In this document: positions 42,920 through 51,568 of the stretch, piece after piece
How positions within the stretch are numbered: the stretch's first letter is position 1
Layout: each line of letters begins with the position of its first letter
Assembly (NCBI RefSeq): GCF_018595685.2
Contig: NZ_CP092334.1
Location: forward strand, 2,012,001 to 2,076,000
Reading direction: 5' to 3'
DNA: 64,000 bases
Origin: Flavihumibacter rivuli
GTDB taxonomy: Bacteria; Bacteroidota; Bacteroidia; Chitinophagales; Chitinophagaceae
Position numbers and translations under genes: made by a program
The notes under the pieces: generated by a model
What the model was told of the DNA's origin: nothing
The model's database searches: none
The model's input: the letters and a program-made list of their open reading frames with translations, nothing else

Positions 42920-45900
42920 GCGTATTTACCTTGATATTCGTTAATGTATTCTTTTACCAAACAGCTATTGATATACTTAGCCGATTCGGGGTCTAAATCA
43001 ATTTTGCTTTTGCCAAAGCTGCCAATCACCATTTGAATCATCAGCTTATCGAAATAGCTTTCATTATTCAGCATCTGTGTATTGAGCAGCACCTTATCAT
43101 CCACCTGCTTTTTGATGTCCATCAGGGTTTCGCATATTTCGCTTTCCCGTTTGGAGATGTTGCCTTTCTCTACAATGCGTTTGTGCATCCGTGCATACTT
43201 GGCATCGTTCTCGTATTTGGCTTTCAGCAGGTTGTTTTTTCGGTTGAGCTCCGTCACCTTGTCGTAAATCTGTTGCAGGGAACCGATGTTCTGTTTCATA
43301 TCGTCCTGCGTAATTTCATCGAGGTTCTTTTTATCAAACAGTCTTTTCAGCTCATCATAGAGAGTTACGAACTCGGGGGCGGTTTGGTCGAAGTTGCCGC
43401 CCAATGCCTCACGGGTTTTGCGAAGCATATCTTTCAACTGGTCGGCAATTACCATTTCTTCCTCCGATACCTTGCGGAACATAAAAAGCACATTCTCCAG
43501 GGCTACATTGAGGAGATTGGTGGTATCTACACTGTTTTGTACCGATTCTTTGAGGTTCAGCAATTCTAGATGCCTTGCCGTTTCGTTGTATAGCTGGTTG
43601 AGTTTCTTGAAATCAACTTTCTCCAGCATATCAAAATGCCCGTACAGCCGGATGAGGTTGTACAGGTTTTTGGCACTCTCCAAAGCCTTTTTGATTTCCA
43701 ATACTGTTTTGCGGTCTTCAATCTGGCTTATTTGCTGAGAGAAAATTTCGGCATTAGTAGTATTGTAATGCCAGAGTTTTTCCTTGATGTCTTTGATTTC
43801 TTCTTCAATCTCTTCTTTTGATTTGAAAAGGTTGGAGTAGTGCTGCATTTCATCGCCTAACTCACCTTGCAATTCATCAAAATAGGCTTTGTTGGTTTTG
43901 TCAAACTCACCGCTGATGTCGGCAAAGTCAACCACATAACCGTACCTGAATTTCTTATACGGACGGTTTACCCTTGTGAGTGTTTGCAGGAGATTGTGGT
44001 CTTTAATCAAACGGCCTATGTACAATTTCTTCAACCGCTTGGCATCAAAGCCGGTGAGCAGCATGTTGTACACAAAGAGGAAATCTATTTTGCCATCTTT
44101 GAAATTCTCTACCTCGTCTTTTCGGTCTTCTTTAGAACCTACATCGTGCAGGATTAAAGTAGCGGTTAGATTTTTACTCTGGTCGCTGATATAAGCGCCA
44201 TATTCGGCAGCAGGCTCAGCAGCCATTGAATAAGGAAGTACTTCTTCAATTACCTTTTGTGATGGATTGTATTTGTTAATGAAGATCTCAAACAGTTTTC
44301 TTGCTTGGTCGGCACTATCGCAAACAACCATTGCCCCAATGCTGTGGTCGCCAAAGCGAATACGGCTCTTTACAAAGTCGGTTACTATGTAATCCAGCAT
44401 GGGCTCTGCAAACCTTGCATGGGCATAGATAATGCGTCTATCTGCATCGCCTTTCAGAATCTCTACTTCCCGCAGGGCTTCTTTCAGTTGAATTTTGTAG
44501 CTGGTTTCAATGTCTTCCCGAATGAGTTTCAGGGTGTAGCCATCGGCAATGGAAGCATTGTAGTAATACTTGTGGATGTAATCGCCAAAGGTTGCTTTTG
44601 AGGTACGGTCCTTGCCAATCAGGGGCGTACCAGTTAATCCAATCAATATGGCGTTTCTATCAGAGTTAAAGAGGTTTGCCAGAAAACTACCTGTTGGGTT
44701 GTAGCTGCGGTGAACCTCATCTAAAAAGTAAATGCGTTGAGTGTTGATGTCGTAATCATTGGAACGCAGCACATCGGTATCATCTTTGAACTTCTGAATG
44801 TTTACCACTGTTATTTCCCGCTTGCCGGAAAGGTTGTGAATGGCTTGCCGCTGCCGGAAATTCTTTAAGAGTTCTTCTTTTGAGTTAACGGTATGTACTA
44901 CCAACCCACGGCTTTTAAATTCCCGGTGTGCCTGAATCATCAGGTCGATGCGGTCAACAATGAAATAGAATTTTGGAACGATATCTTTTTTCTGAAAATA
45001 ATCGGTGAGGTATTGCACATTGTAGTAAGACAATGCTGTTTTACCGCTGCCCTGTGTATGCCAGATGATGCCTTTTTTAACTCCTTCGTCCAGCTTTTTT
45101 GCGATGGCCTTTGTAGCAAACAACTGGGGATACCGCATGATGTGTTTTTCCAGCCCGTTTGTTTCCTGCACATAGGCAATGGCATATTTCAAAATCATTG
45201 CAAACCTGTCACGACTAAACAGGGAAGTAATGATTCTATTGGTTGGAGTATTCGGTTCTTTATTGGTAATGAACTCCGGTGAATGTTTGATGGCTGAAAG
45301 ATTATTGTCTTTCAGTACAAAGTTTTCGAGCTGGTCGTCTTCGGGCTTTAGCAGTGTTGCCAGATCGAATGTTTCTTCTTCACGGAAACAGTTGAAGTTG
45401 GCAGCGGAATAGGATGTAGAAGAATAGAATGCACCCTGTATGGGTTCAATGCTCTCCACATCGTACTCCATGTTGTTGGAGAAGACCAACACCTGCGAAA
45501 TGTTGATAAACTTGCGGAATTTTTTGTTCTTAAACCTTGCATTGATACGGTCCCGTTCTGCCAGCACGCCTTCCTGGTTGTTGGGCTTTTTCACTTCTAT
45601 AAATGCCAAAGGCATTCCGTTTACCAGCAGGGTTATATCCGGCCTGAACTCTTCGTCACCGTTCTTGTAAGTGAGTTCGGTAACTACATGAAAGCTGTTA
45701 TTATTAAAATCTTTGTAGTCGATCAGTTTTACTCCGGAAGTTGCATTGAGCATATTGGAGAAAGCCTCGCCCAAATCTTCATTGTCTAATGCCAGGCAAA
45801 TATTTTCATAGGTTCTCTTTATATCTGCTTCTTCAATATCCGGGTTAATCTTCCTGATGCTTTCGTTAAAAATGTCGGTGAATATGTTGGTAGTAATTTC

Positions 45901-45996
45901 CCATTTAGCCTTTGACAGAGACAGGTAGCTATAGCCCAATCTGCAAAGGTGCAGGATGGCAGGAATTTTTACTCTTGTATTTTCGTTAAAGGCCAT
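42913..45996 (-). CDS. hsdR: type I restriction endonuclease HsdR
   Basis: 1027 residues, normal for HsdR. Nuclease motif in the N-terminal region: RPDITLLVNG with D120, and IEVKK with E134 and K136 (PD-ExK). SF2 helicase core: WHTQGSGKTAL Walker A, LDEVHRSY DEAD/H box, GLTGTPL and later LLTGFDAKRL and LTRVNRPY motifs. The C-terminal coiled region binds HsdM/HsdS. It translocates DNA and cuts away from the site. First restriction gene after the small XRE regulator. Intact from start to stop. Confidence 0.97.
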   Translation of the reverse strand: MAFNENTRVKIPAILHLCRLGYSYLSLSKAKWEITTNIFTDIFNESIRKINPDIEEADIKRTYENICLALDNEDLGEAFSNMLNATSGVKLIDYKDFNNNSFHVVTELTYKNGDEEFRPDITLLVNGMPLAFIEVKKPNNQEGVLAERDRINARFKNKKFRKFINISQVLVFSNNMEYDVESIEPIQGAFYSSTSYSAANFNCFREEETFDLATLLKPEDDQLENFVLKDNNLSAIKHSPEFITNKEPNTPTNRIITSLFSRDRFAMILKYAIAYVQETNGLEKHIMRYPQLFATKAIAKKLDEGVKKGIIWHTQGSGKTALSYYNVQYLTDYFQKKDIVPKFYFIVDRIDLMIQAHREFKSRGLVVHTVNSKEELLKNFRQRQAIHNLSGKREITVVNIQKFKDDTDVLRSNDYDINTQRIYFLDEVHRSYNPTGSFLANLFNSDRNAILIGLTGTPLIGKDRTSKATFGDYIHKYYYNASIADGYTLKLIREDIETSYKIQLKEALREVEILKGDADRRIIYAHARFAEPMLDYIVTDFVKSRIRFGDHSIGAMVVCDSADQARKLFEIFINKYNPSQKVIEEVLPYSMAAEPAAEYGAYISDQSKNLTATLILHDVGSKEDRKDEVENFKDGKIDFLFVYNMLLTGFDAKRLKKLYIGRLIKDHNLLQTLTRVNRPYKKFRYGYVVDFADISGEFDKTNKAYFDELQGELGDEMQHYSNLFKSKEEIEEEIKDIKEKLWHYNTTNAEIFSQQISQIEDRKTVLEIKKALESAKNLYNLIRLYGHFDMLEKVDFKKLNQLYNETARHLELLNLKESVQNSVDTTNLLNVALENVLFMFRKVSEEEMVIADQLKDMLRKTREALGGNFDQTAPEFVTLYDELKRLFDKKNLDEITQDDMKQNIGSLQQIYDKVTELNRKNNLLKAKYENDAKYARMHKRIVEKGNISKRESEICETLMDIKKQVDDKVLLNTQMLNNESYFDKLMIQMVIGSFGKSKIDLDPESAKYINSCLVKEYINEYQGKYAW

Positions 45997-46023
45997 ACTT
46001 AATATTTACTGTATTTATTGCTA

Positions 46024-46332
46024 TTACTGCTTTTTACTTTTCTTTTTATTGATTATAACTTCCTCCACAGCTTGCATTGCTTTCAGTGCCACGTCTTCAT
46101 CTTTGACAACATCGTATAACTGATCTGCCAACCACAGAATGAGAAGTTCTTCCTTGTCGGTTTTCAGAATATCAGCTAAAAGCGGAAGCTGCTCCCTTTT
46201 CAATTGTCGCAGCCCTTTTTCGATTTTACTCAACTGAGCCGTATCCATTTCAAGCAATGGTGCTACCTGCCGCAAGTACAAATGTTGCTGCTCTCTGAGT
46301 GCTCGTATTTTCTCACCAAACTGACTTTCCAT
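46024..46332 (-). CDS. XRE-family regulator at head of the hsd operon
   Basis: 102 residues. An HTH_3 domain at about 6-60 (IRALREQQHLYLRQVAPLLEMDTAQLSKIEKGLRQLKREQLPLLADIL) followed by a helical tail ending in a basic KKKSKKQ. It lies 27 bp upstream of hsdR with the same orientation and has a perfect palindrome ten bases upstream of its start. It resembles controller-like regulators that delay restriction expression after entry in a new host, but such controllers are best known for type II systems. DNA target is likely the 14-bp palindrome. Confidence 0.88.
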   Translation of the reverse strand: MESQFGEKIRALREQQHLYLRQVAPLLEMDTAQLSKIEKGLRQLKREQLPLLADILKTDKEELLILWLADQLYDVVKDEDVALKAMQAVEEVIINKKKSKKQ

Positions 46333-46341
46333 AGTCTTAAT

Positions 46342-46355
46342 TTTGACTAGTCAAA
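46342..46355. promoter_or_regulatory. operator of the XRE/hsd operon
   Basis: TTTGACTAGTCAAA, a perfect 14-bp palindrome ending ten bases upstream of the XRE ATG (46332). Position and symmetry fit autorepression by the encoded regulator. Confidence 0.6.
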
Positions 46356-46472
46356 TATTGGCAAATATACTCAATCAAAGGAAATTGTTTACCTGCATAT
46401 TATACAGAATTGCCAAGTTTGCAAAGCATGAAACAGCTCCCATTAAACTCCTCAAATGGGAAGGGTGGTAAA

Positions 46473-46499
46473 AGCAAAAAAGCCTCCAATAAAGGCTTC
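46473..46499 (-). terminator. terminator of mnmE
   Basis: On the minus strand AAGCCT, loop TTATTGG, AGGCTT and a run of T. It lies 109 bp after the mnmE stop and marks the border between the housekeeping mnmE transcript and the defence island. Confidence 0.65.
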
Positions 46500-46607
46500 C
46501 AGGAAGCTATTAAAACGGAATCAGGAAAGGGAAAAGGCCAGCAGCAGACAATAATCACCTTTGCAGGTTGCTTTTACGAACCGGAGCCAGGCTGCAGGGA
46601 AACATCC

Positions 46608-47993
46608 TTACTTCCCAATACAAAACTTGCTAAAGATATAATCCAGCAAATCCTCATTGCTCACCTCACCGGTGATCTCGCCCAGGTAGTGGAGGGCACG
46701 CCGAATATCGAGGGCCAGGAGGTCGCCGGGGATGCGGTTGTCGAGGCCGGCACGGATGTCACTGAGGGATTGCAGCATCTGCTGGAGGGAATGGAAATGA
46801 CGGGCATTGGTCACGATGGTATCCTCAGTGGTGACTTCACCCTGCAGTACCATGTCCACCAGCCTTTCCTTCAACACCTCGATGTGCAGGCCCTGCTTGG
46901 CGGCGATCAATAAGAAGGGGGCCGCCTTGGCATAACGATCACGCACAAACGCTTCATCGCCCTTGTCCACCTGGTTGCCCACCAGCAGGTAACGGAAGCC
47001 ATTCTTATCGAACTCCTCCTTCACGGCTACCAGCTCTTCCACCGGCATGGAATTCACGTCAAACAGGTAGAGGACCACATCGGCCTGGCGCATCTTCTCA
47101 AGGCTCTTCTCCACCCCTATGCTCTCGATCTGGTCGCTGGTATGCTCGCGGATCCCGGCCGTATCAATGAAGCGGAACAGGATACCATCAATATTCAATA
47201 TTTCCTCAATGGTATCGCGGGTAGTACCGGCAATATCGCTCACGATGGCGCGGTTCTCGTTCAGCAGGGTATTCAGCAGGGTCGATTTGCCCGCATTGGG
47301 TTTGCCCACAATGGCCACGCTCACCCCGTTCTTGATCACATTGCCCAGCTGGAAGGAATGGGCCAGCTTGCTCACCCTTTCAATGGCTCCTGACACCAGG
47401 CCATACAACTGGCTGCGGTCGGCAAACTCCACATCTTCCTGCGAGAAATCGAGTTCCAGTTCAATCAGCGCGGAGAAACTGATCAGTTGCTCCCTCAGGG
47501 CCTTTAATTCGGCGGAAAATCCACCACGGATATTGTGCAGGGCATTCTTATGGGAAGCGGCCGTATTGCTGGCGATCAGGTCAGCAACGGCCTCGGCCTG
47601 GGTGAGGTCGAGCTTGCCATTGAGGAAGGCGCGCTGGGTGAACTCACCGGGTTTGGCCAGGCGGCAACCCGCAGCGATACAGGCGTCGATGATCTGTTGC
47701 AGTACGAAGGGCGAACCGTGACCGGAGATCTCCACCACGTTCTCACCGGTATAGGATTTGGGGCCTTTGAAGAGGGTTACCACCACTTCGTCGATGGCCT
47801 TGCCATTGGCCTTGAGGTAGCCTACATGAACGGTATGGCTGGCTTGTGCGGCAAGGTCTTTCGAAGGGAAAAGGGAGTTGATGATATCGATGGCTTTGGG
47901 GCCGCTCAAACGGATCACGCCAATGGCCCCGATACCCGGTGGGGTGGCAAGGGCTACAATGGTTTCATCCCATTGGGTGGTGGTGTACTTCAT
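46608..47993 (-). CDS. mnmE: tRNA uridine-5-carboxymethylaminomethyl GTPase MnmE
   Basis: About 461 residues from the ATG at 47991-47993 (MKYTTTQWDETIVALATPPG); the open frame continues upstream to 48125 but that part covers the intergenic repeat. N-terminal tetrahydrofolate-binding domain (IGVIRLSGPKAIDI, KSYTGENVVEISGHGSP), helical domain, and inserted G domain with GKPNAGKST, DIAGTTRD, DTAGI and NQVDKGD. The C-terminal CIGK motif is intact. With MnmG it modifies the wobble uridine of several tRNAs in the cytoplasm. Conserved housekeeping gene directly flanking the defence island. Confidence 0.97.
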   Translation of the reverse strand: MKYTTTQWDETIVALATPPGIGAIGVIRLSGPKAIDIINSLFPSKDLAAQASHTVHVGYLKANGKAIDEVVVTLFKGPKSYTGENVVEISGHGSPFVLQQIIDACIAAGCRLAKPGEFTQRAFLNGKLDLTQAEAVADLIASNTAASHKNALHNIRGGFSAELKALREQLISFSALIELELDFSQEDVEFADRSQLYGLVSGAIERVSKLAHSFQLGNVIKNGVSVAIVGKPNAGKSTLLNTLLNENRAIVSDIAGTTRDTIEEILNIDGILFRFIDTAGIREHTSDQIESIGVEKSLEKMRQADVVLYLFDVNSMPVEELVAVKEEFDKNGFRYLLVGNQVDKGDEAFVRDRYAKAAPFLLIAAKQGLHIEVLKERLVDMVLQGEVTTEDTIVTNARHFHSLQQMLQSLSDIRAGLDNRIPGDLLALDIRRALHYLGEITGEVSNEDLLDYIFSKFCIGK

Positions 47994-48033
47994 GCTGCAA
48001 AGGTGGGGAAAAAGATTTGTCGGTGGAGAGGGA

Positions 48034-48121
48034 GGGGCCACGAAGTCTCCAAGACTCGAAGGGACACGAAGATCCACTAAAGGCTTCGTGTTGCTTAGTG
48101 TCTTCGCGCCTTGGTGGCCCC
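48034..48121. repeat. imperfect inverted intergenic repeat (family copy 1)
   Basis: About 88 bp, starting GGGGCCACGAAG and ending CTTGGTGGCCCC. The two arms match roughly three bases in four when one is reverse-complemented, and contain repeated 8-9-base CACGAAG-type units. Two related copies are at 54176-54258 and 60896-60932. It lies between tonB's terminator and mnmE. Confidence 0.7.
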
Positions 48122-48123
48122 AC

Positions 48124-48151
48124 AAAAAAAAGCCCCACCGGAGTGGGGCTT
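48124..48151 (-). terminator. terminator of the exbB-exbD-exbD-tonB operon
   Basis: AGCCCCAC CGGA GTGGGGCT, with a poly-A on the plus strand that reads as poly-T on the minus strand just after the stem. It lies 19 bp past the tonB stop. Confidence 0.85.
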
Positions 48152-48169
48152 CTATTGTCTTCGTTAGTA

Positions 48170-49003
48170 TTACTCTGTTTCGAGACGGAAAGTGATCGGC
48201 TGCTTTTTGTAGGATTTAACCTGGCGACCGTTCTGGATAGCGGGGGTCCACTTACCAGACTTCTTGATTACGCGAACAGCTTCGTCGCGCAATTCCTGGG
48301 GTCCGCTTACGGCTTCTACATCGCTCACGTTACCTTCTTTGTCCACGATGAACTGAACTACCACTGTACCCTGCACCTCGTTGTCGATGGCTTCCTGGGG
48401 ATAGCGGAGGTTCTTGTTCAGGTAACGCTGCCAGGCGCTGGTACCACCGGGGTAATCAGACTCGATCTCCACCTTGGTAAAGGTCTTGTCCCAGTCTTCT
48501 TCCTCTTTCTTGGGGGCTTCTACCACACCCTTACCTTCATCTGAAGCAGGGGGGGCAACGATACCCTCATCCTTGATACCTTCCTGGTTAACGGTACCGA
48601 TCTTGGTTTCCTCCAGTTTTTCTACTTCTGGTGGCTTTTCGTCTTCCTTCACTTCCTCATCCTTTACGATCTTGGGAGGAGTGAACTTGGCCATTTCCAC
48701 TTTGGGTGGCTCCGGCTTGGGTGGCGGAGGCGGTGGTGGTGGCTCGTTCTTCGGCTCTTCGCGCTTCACTTCTTCGAGCTGAACGTCCTGGACGATCATC
48801 TCGGTCTTCTCGTTGCCCTTCTTCAGCTTGGCTGCCAGGACACTTCCAAGAAGGATCAAAGCGATTATAGCGGCAGTACCGATCAATGCTTTCGTAATGC
48901 GCTGGCCATAGGTCTTGCGCAGGTCGTAAGCACCGTAATCCTTATTCCTTCCATCAAAAATGATGTCCAGAACATCAGCACTTAAAATTTTATTTACGTC
49001 CAT
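48170..49003 (-). CDS. tonB: energy transducer TonB
   Basis: About 277 residues from the ATG at 49001-49003 (MDVNKILSADVLDIIFDGRN), a start typical of Bacteroidota TonB; the longer frame to 49048 is rejected. One helix (about 38-58), then a Pro/Glu/Lys-rich periplasmic rod (PPPPPPPPKPEPPKVEMAKF...) and a C-terminal TonB box-binding domain (NEVQGTVVVQFIVDKEGNVSDVEAV). It transmits proton-motive force from ExbB/ExbD to outer-membrane receptors. Last gene of the exb operon, followed by a clear terminator. Confidence 0.95.
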   Translation of the reverse strand: MDVNKILSADVLDIIFDGRNKDYGAYDLRKTYGQRITKALIGTAAIIALILLGSVLAAKLKKGNEKTEMIVQDVQLEEVKREEPKNEPPPPPPPPKPEPPKVEMAKFTPPKIVKDEEVKEDEKPPEVEKLEETKIGTVNQEGIKDEGIVAPPASDEGKGVVEAPKKEEEDWDKTFTKVEIESDYPGGTSAWQRYLNKNLRYPQEAIDNEVQGTVVVQFIVDKEGNVSDVEAVSGPQELRDEAVRVIKKSGKWTPAIQNGRQVKSYKKQPITFRLETE

Positions 49004-49060
49004 TGTTCGCTTTTTTGAATAAGATGCATTGCTTTGAAAATTCCACAAACAAGATGGCCA

Positions 49061-49600
49061 TTATTGGGGAGTAGCTCCCTGGGTAATAGCGATCAGCTGC
49101 TCTTCTACAGGGGAAATATCCACCAGGGCATAACGCTTTACGTCGTTGATGGTCATTTCATCCAGCATGTCAACTGTGTTCTTGTAAGTAGATTCCTTGT
49201 TGGGCTTGATCACCACCACGAAATCATCCGGATTGGTTGATTTCTTCTTGTTCAGGATAACGTCCCTAACTTCCTTGAACGTAGTGCTCTTGAAGTTAGA
49301 ACCATCTGGCAGCAATTCACCCTCGTAGTAGAAGATATTATCGTTCTTCGCCAACAACAGGGTCAATGCGCCGGAGGCTTTTACCTTATTCTGCTCTTCT
49401 GGCTTCTCCGTATCCTTGGGCAGGAACAACCTCATGGCTGTTGGCTGGCTCATGGTAGTGGTGAAGATGAAGAATGTGATCAGCAGAAAGCCAAGGTCCA
49501 CCATTGGGGTAAGGTCCACACGGGTGGAGAGCTTTTTACCTTTTTTTACGCCAGGTCCTTTTTTATGTCCCCCACCTGACGAGGTATCCATTTCTGCCAT
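49061..49600 (-). CDS. exbD: ExbD-family biopolymer transport protein (second copy)
   Basis: 179 residues. A Gly/Lys-rich cytoplasmic N-terminus, then RVDLTPMVDLGFLLITFFIFTTT, with the conserved membrane Asp of ExbD in DLTPMVD, and a periplasmic domain. It forms with ExbB and TonB the proton-driven complex. Two ExbD genes in a row are common in Bacteroidota; the second often has a different C-terminal length. Sits 26 bp after the first exbD and 57 bp before tonB. Confidence 0.93.
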   Translation of the reverse strand: MAEMDTSSGGGHKKGPGVKKGKKLSTRVDLTPMVDLGFLLITFFIFTTTMSQPTAMRLFLPKDTEKPEEQNKVKASGALTLLLAKNDNIFYYEGELLPDGSNFKSTTFKEVRDVILNKKKSTNPDDFVVVIKPNKESTYKNTVDMLDEMTINDVKRYALVDISPVEEQLIAITQGATPQ

Positions 49601-49626
49601 TTCGCAAAAATTTAGTTAGTTAAAAA

Positions 49627-50286
49627 TTATTCTTCTGCTTTAGCCTGTCCGCTCATGTTCTTGCGGTACAGCTCGGTTCCTGCAGGAACGCCTTCCGGAT
49701 TGGTCACCATCTGGAACTTCATTTCATCATTCTTCTTGAAGGCATCGATCACCCCTTTGAAGGCAGGATATTTTGAAGCGTTGTCGCCTTTTACCAGCAG
49801 GTTCATTTTAATTCCGGTGAACCCTTGCTTGATGGCGCGCATCCAGTCAACCATTTCGTTGTTGGCGGAGTCCAGTACAGGAATACCGGGAAGCTTCATC
49901 TTGGGCCAGTTATCAGCAGGCTGGGCAGCCAGTGACTTCAACTGGGCCAGGGGCACCCCGATGAAAGGTCCTTTCGCGAGGGCCTTCATCTCACCGTCGG
50001 TCAGACCGAGGTTACGATTGGTGTTCAGCGCCTCGATGATGTCTGACTTGGGAGCATCTTCAGACCAGGAAAGGAATACCTTTCCTTCCTTGTCGATGGT
50101 CACCAGGGTCACATCTTTCTGGGGAGCCACTTTGGAAGCTACTGAGCTTGGCGTTTGTACCGCCAGTGTTTCAGATGGCTTGAACTTGGTTGTCAGGATG
50201 AAGAATGACAACAACAGGAAGGCCACATCACACATCGCGGTCATGTCAATACTCGTACTCTTCCGAGGTACTTTAACTTTTGGCAT
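49627..50286 (-). CDS. exbD: ExbD-family biopolymer transport protein (first copy)
   Basis: 219 residues, longer than classic ExbD of about 140. N-terminal basic segment, helix with the key Asp (SIDMTAMCDVAFLLLSFFIL), then a large periplasmic domain (KVFLSWSEDAPKSDIIEALN, MRAIKQGFTGIKMNLLVKGDN). Member of the ExbB/ExbD/TonB motor. 93 bp after exbB and 26 bp before the second exbD, so operon membership is clear. The extra length may reflect adaptation to the second ExbD. Confidence 0.93.
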   Translation of the reverse strand: MPKVKVPRKSTSIDMTAMCDVAFLLLSFFILTTKFKPSETLAVQTPSSVASKVAPQKDVTLVTIDKEGKVFLSWSEDAPKSDIIEALNTNRNLGLTDGEMKALAKGPFIGVPLAQLKSLAAQPADNWPKMKLPGIPVLDSANNEMVDWMRAIKQGFTGIKMNLLVKGDNASKYPAFKGVIDAFKKNDEMKFQMVTNPEGVPAGTELYRKNMSGQAKAEE

Positions 50287-50379
50287 GACTTAATTATTTG
50301 TTCAGTTTCACATTTAGATTCAAGACTCGGGGAATTCCACAAAACTTTTCCAAGTTTTTCCGGGTTCCCAATTTCCCAA

Positions 50380-51237
50380 TTACTTGTACAGGGAAGCGAA
50401 GCTTTGGGTCAGCGTGAAACCAGACTCATCGATACCGTAAGTGATACCGTCGATCTTAGTAGTAAATACGTTATACATGATGATCGCTACAGCTGAGGTA
50501 CCGATACCCAGGGCAGTGTTGTAAAGGGCTTCGGAGATACCTTTTGACAGTTCGCGGGCAGCGTCTCCACCACCTTCATCACCCAGCTTAGAGAATGAAC
50601 GGATCATACCCATTACCGTACCCAACAGACCCAACAGGGTAGCTACTGAAGCGATGGTAGACAGGAATACCAGGTTCTTTTCCAGCATAGGCAGTTCCAG
50701 GGCAGTAGCTTCTTCTACTTCTTTCTGGATCTGGGCCAGTTTCTGGTCGGTATCCAATTCAGTGTTGGTGATCATTTCCTTGTACTTGCGCAGGCCAGCC
50801 TTCATTACGTTACCTACAGAACCCTTCTGCTTGTCGCACTCGGTCAGGGCAGCGTCAACGTTCTTATTAGCCAGGTGGTACTGCACCTTGCGGATGAATT
50901 CGTCGTTGTTTCCGGTACCGGTAGCCTTGCTGATGGTCAGGAAGCGCTCGATAACGAAAGTCAATACAACCAGGAAGTTACCGATCAGGATAGGTACGAT
51001 GATACCACCTTCGTACATCTTATTGAAAGCACCTTTTGGACCTTGATGGTTGGGCCAGAATCCACCATTGGGATCAGGATTAGTAAAACCACTGTCAGCA
51101 CCGGCAACAAACCTCCAGATCACGTAACCACCAATGATACACAATAAGGGGGCAATCCAGGAAATCGCGTTGCTCTTCCTCTTCGGCTGAACGGATGTGG
51201 CCGCTTTCGCAGTTGCAGTTGGTTTAGTCTCTGCCAT
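50380..51237 (-). CDS. exbB: ExbB/MotA/TolQ-family proton channel protein
   Basis: 285 residues. Helices at about 25-45, 77-100, and two near 205-225 and 245-265, with the MotA/ExbB signature (LELPMLEKNLVFLSTIASVATLLGLLGTVMGMIRSF, ALYNTALGIGTSAVAI). Forms the pentameric channel that energises TonB in the inner membrane. The first gene of the operon; its N-terminus has a Ala/Thr/Lys-rich cytoplasmic stretch. Promoter region lies within the following 330-bp gap. Confidence 0.95.
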   Translation of the reverse strand: MAETKPTATAKAATSVQPKRKSNAISWIAPLLCIIGGYVIWRFVAGADSGFTNPDPNGGFWPNHQGPKGAFNKMYEGGIIVPILIGNFLVVLTFVIERFLTISKATGTGNNDEFIRKVQYHLANKNVDAALTECDKQKGSVGNVMKAGLRKYKEMITNTELDTDQKLAQIQKEVEEATALELPMLEKNLVFLSTIASVATLLGLLGTVMGMIRSFSKLGDEGGGDAARELSKGISEALYNTALGIGTSAVAIIMYNVFTTKIDGITYGIDESGFTLTQSFASLYK

Positions 51238-51568
51238 AATCGTTTGTTTTTAGTTTTTGTAAAGAGATTTTTAATGGTTCTAAAAAATTTGGTCCAAACT
51301 GTTTTGGGGACACAAGTCTAAATAAAAAAAATTTAAAAAAAACAATTTCTTGGAATAATTATCCAAAAGCGCTACAAATTAAAAAAAAATGCCTTCCCTT
51401 GGCCCGCAGCCCGCTACTATATTGACTCTTCAGGCATAAGTGGATTTGCTTACAACCGTTATTTTTTACCATTTCTCCTTTTTTTCTCCCTTTTCATCCT
51501 TTCTGCCCCTCAGGTGTTAATGGTTAAACTTAAATTGGATCTTCCAACTAATTTAAACCAACTACTTT
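51238..51568. other. divergent promoter region of exbB and the metalloprotease
   Basis: 331 bp, strongly A/T-rich (poly-A/T runs at 51250-51400). Both genes start from it. No regulatory palindrome (for example a Fur box) was recognised. The plus-strand half contains a TTTG followed after 18 bases by TACCATTT, a weak Bacteroidota-type promoter fit. Confidence 0.4.

Noticed and set aside
46410..46913. 167-codon plus-strand frame between the XRE gene and mnmE
   Set aside because: Runs into mnmE antisense; contains the mnmE terminator; no motif.
47994..48125. N-terminal extension of MnmE
   Set aside because: It translates the intergenic inverted repeat; the conserved MnmE start is at 47993.
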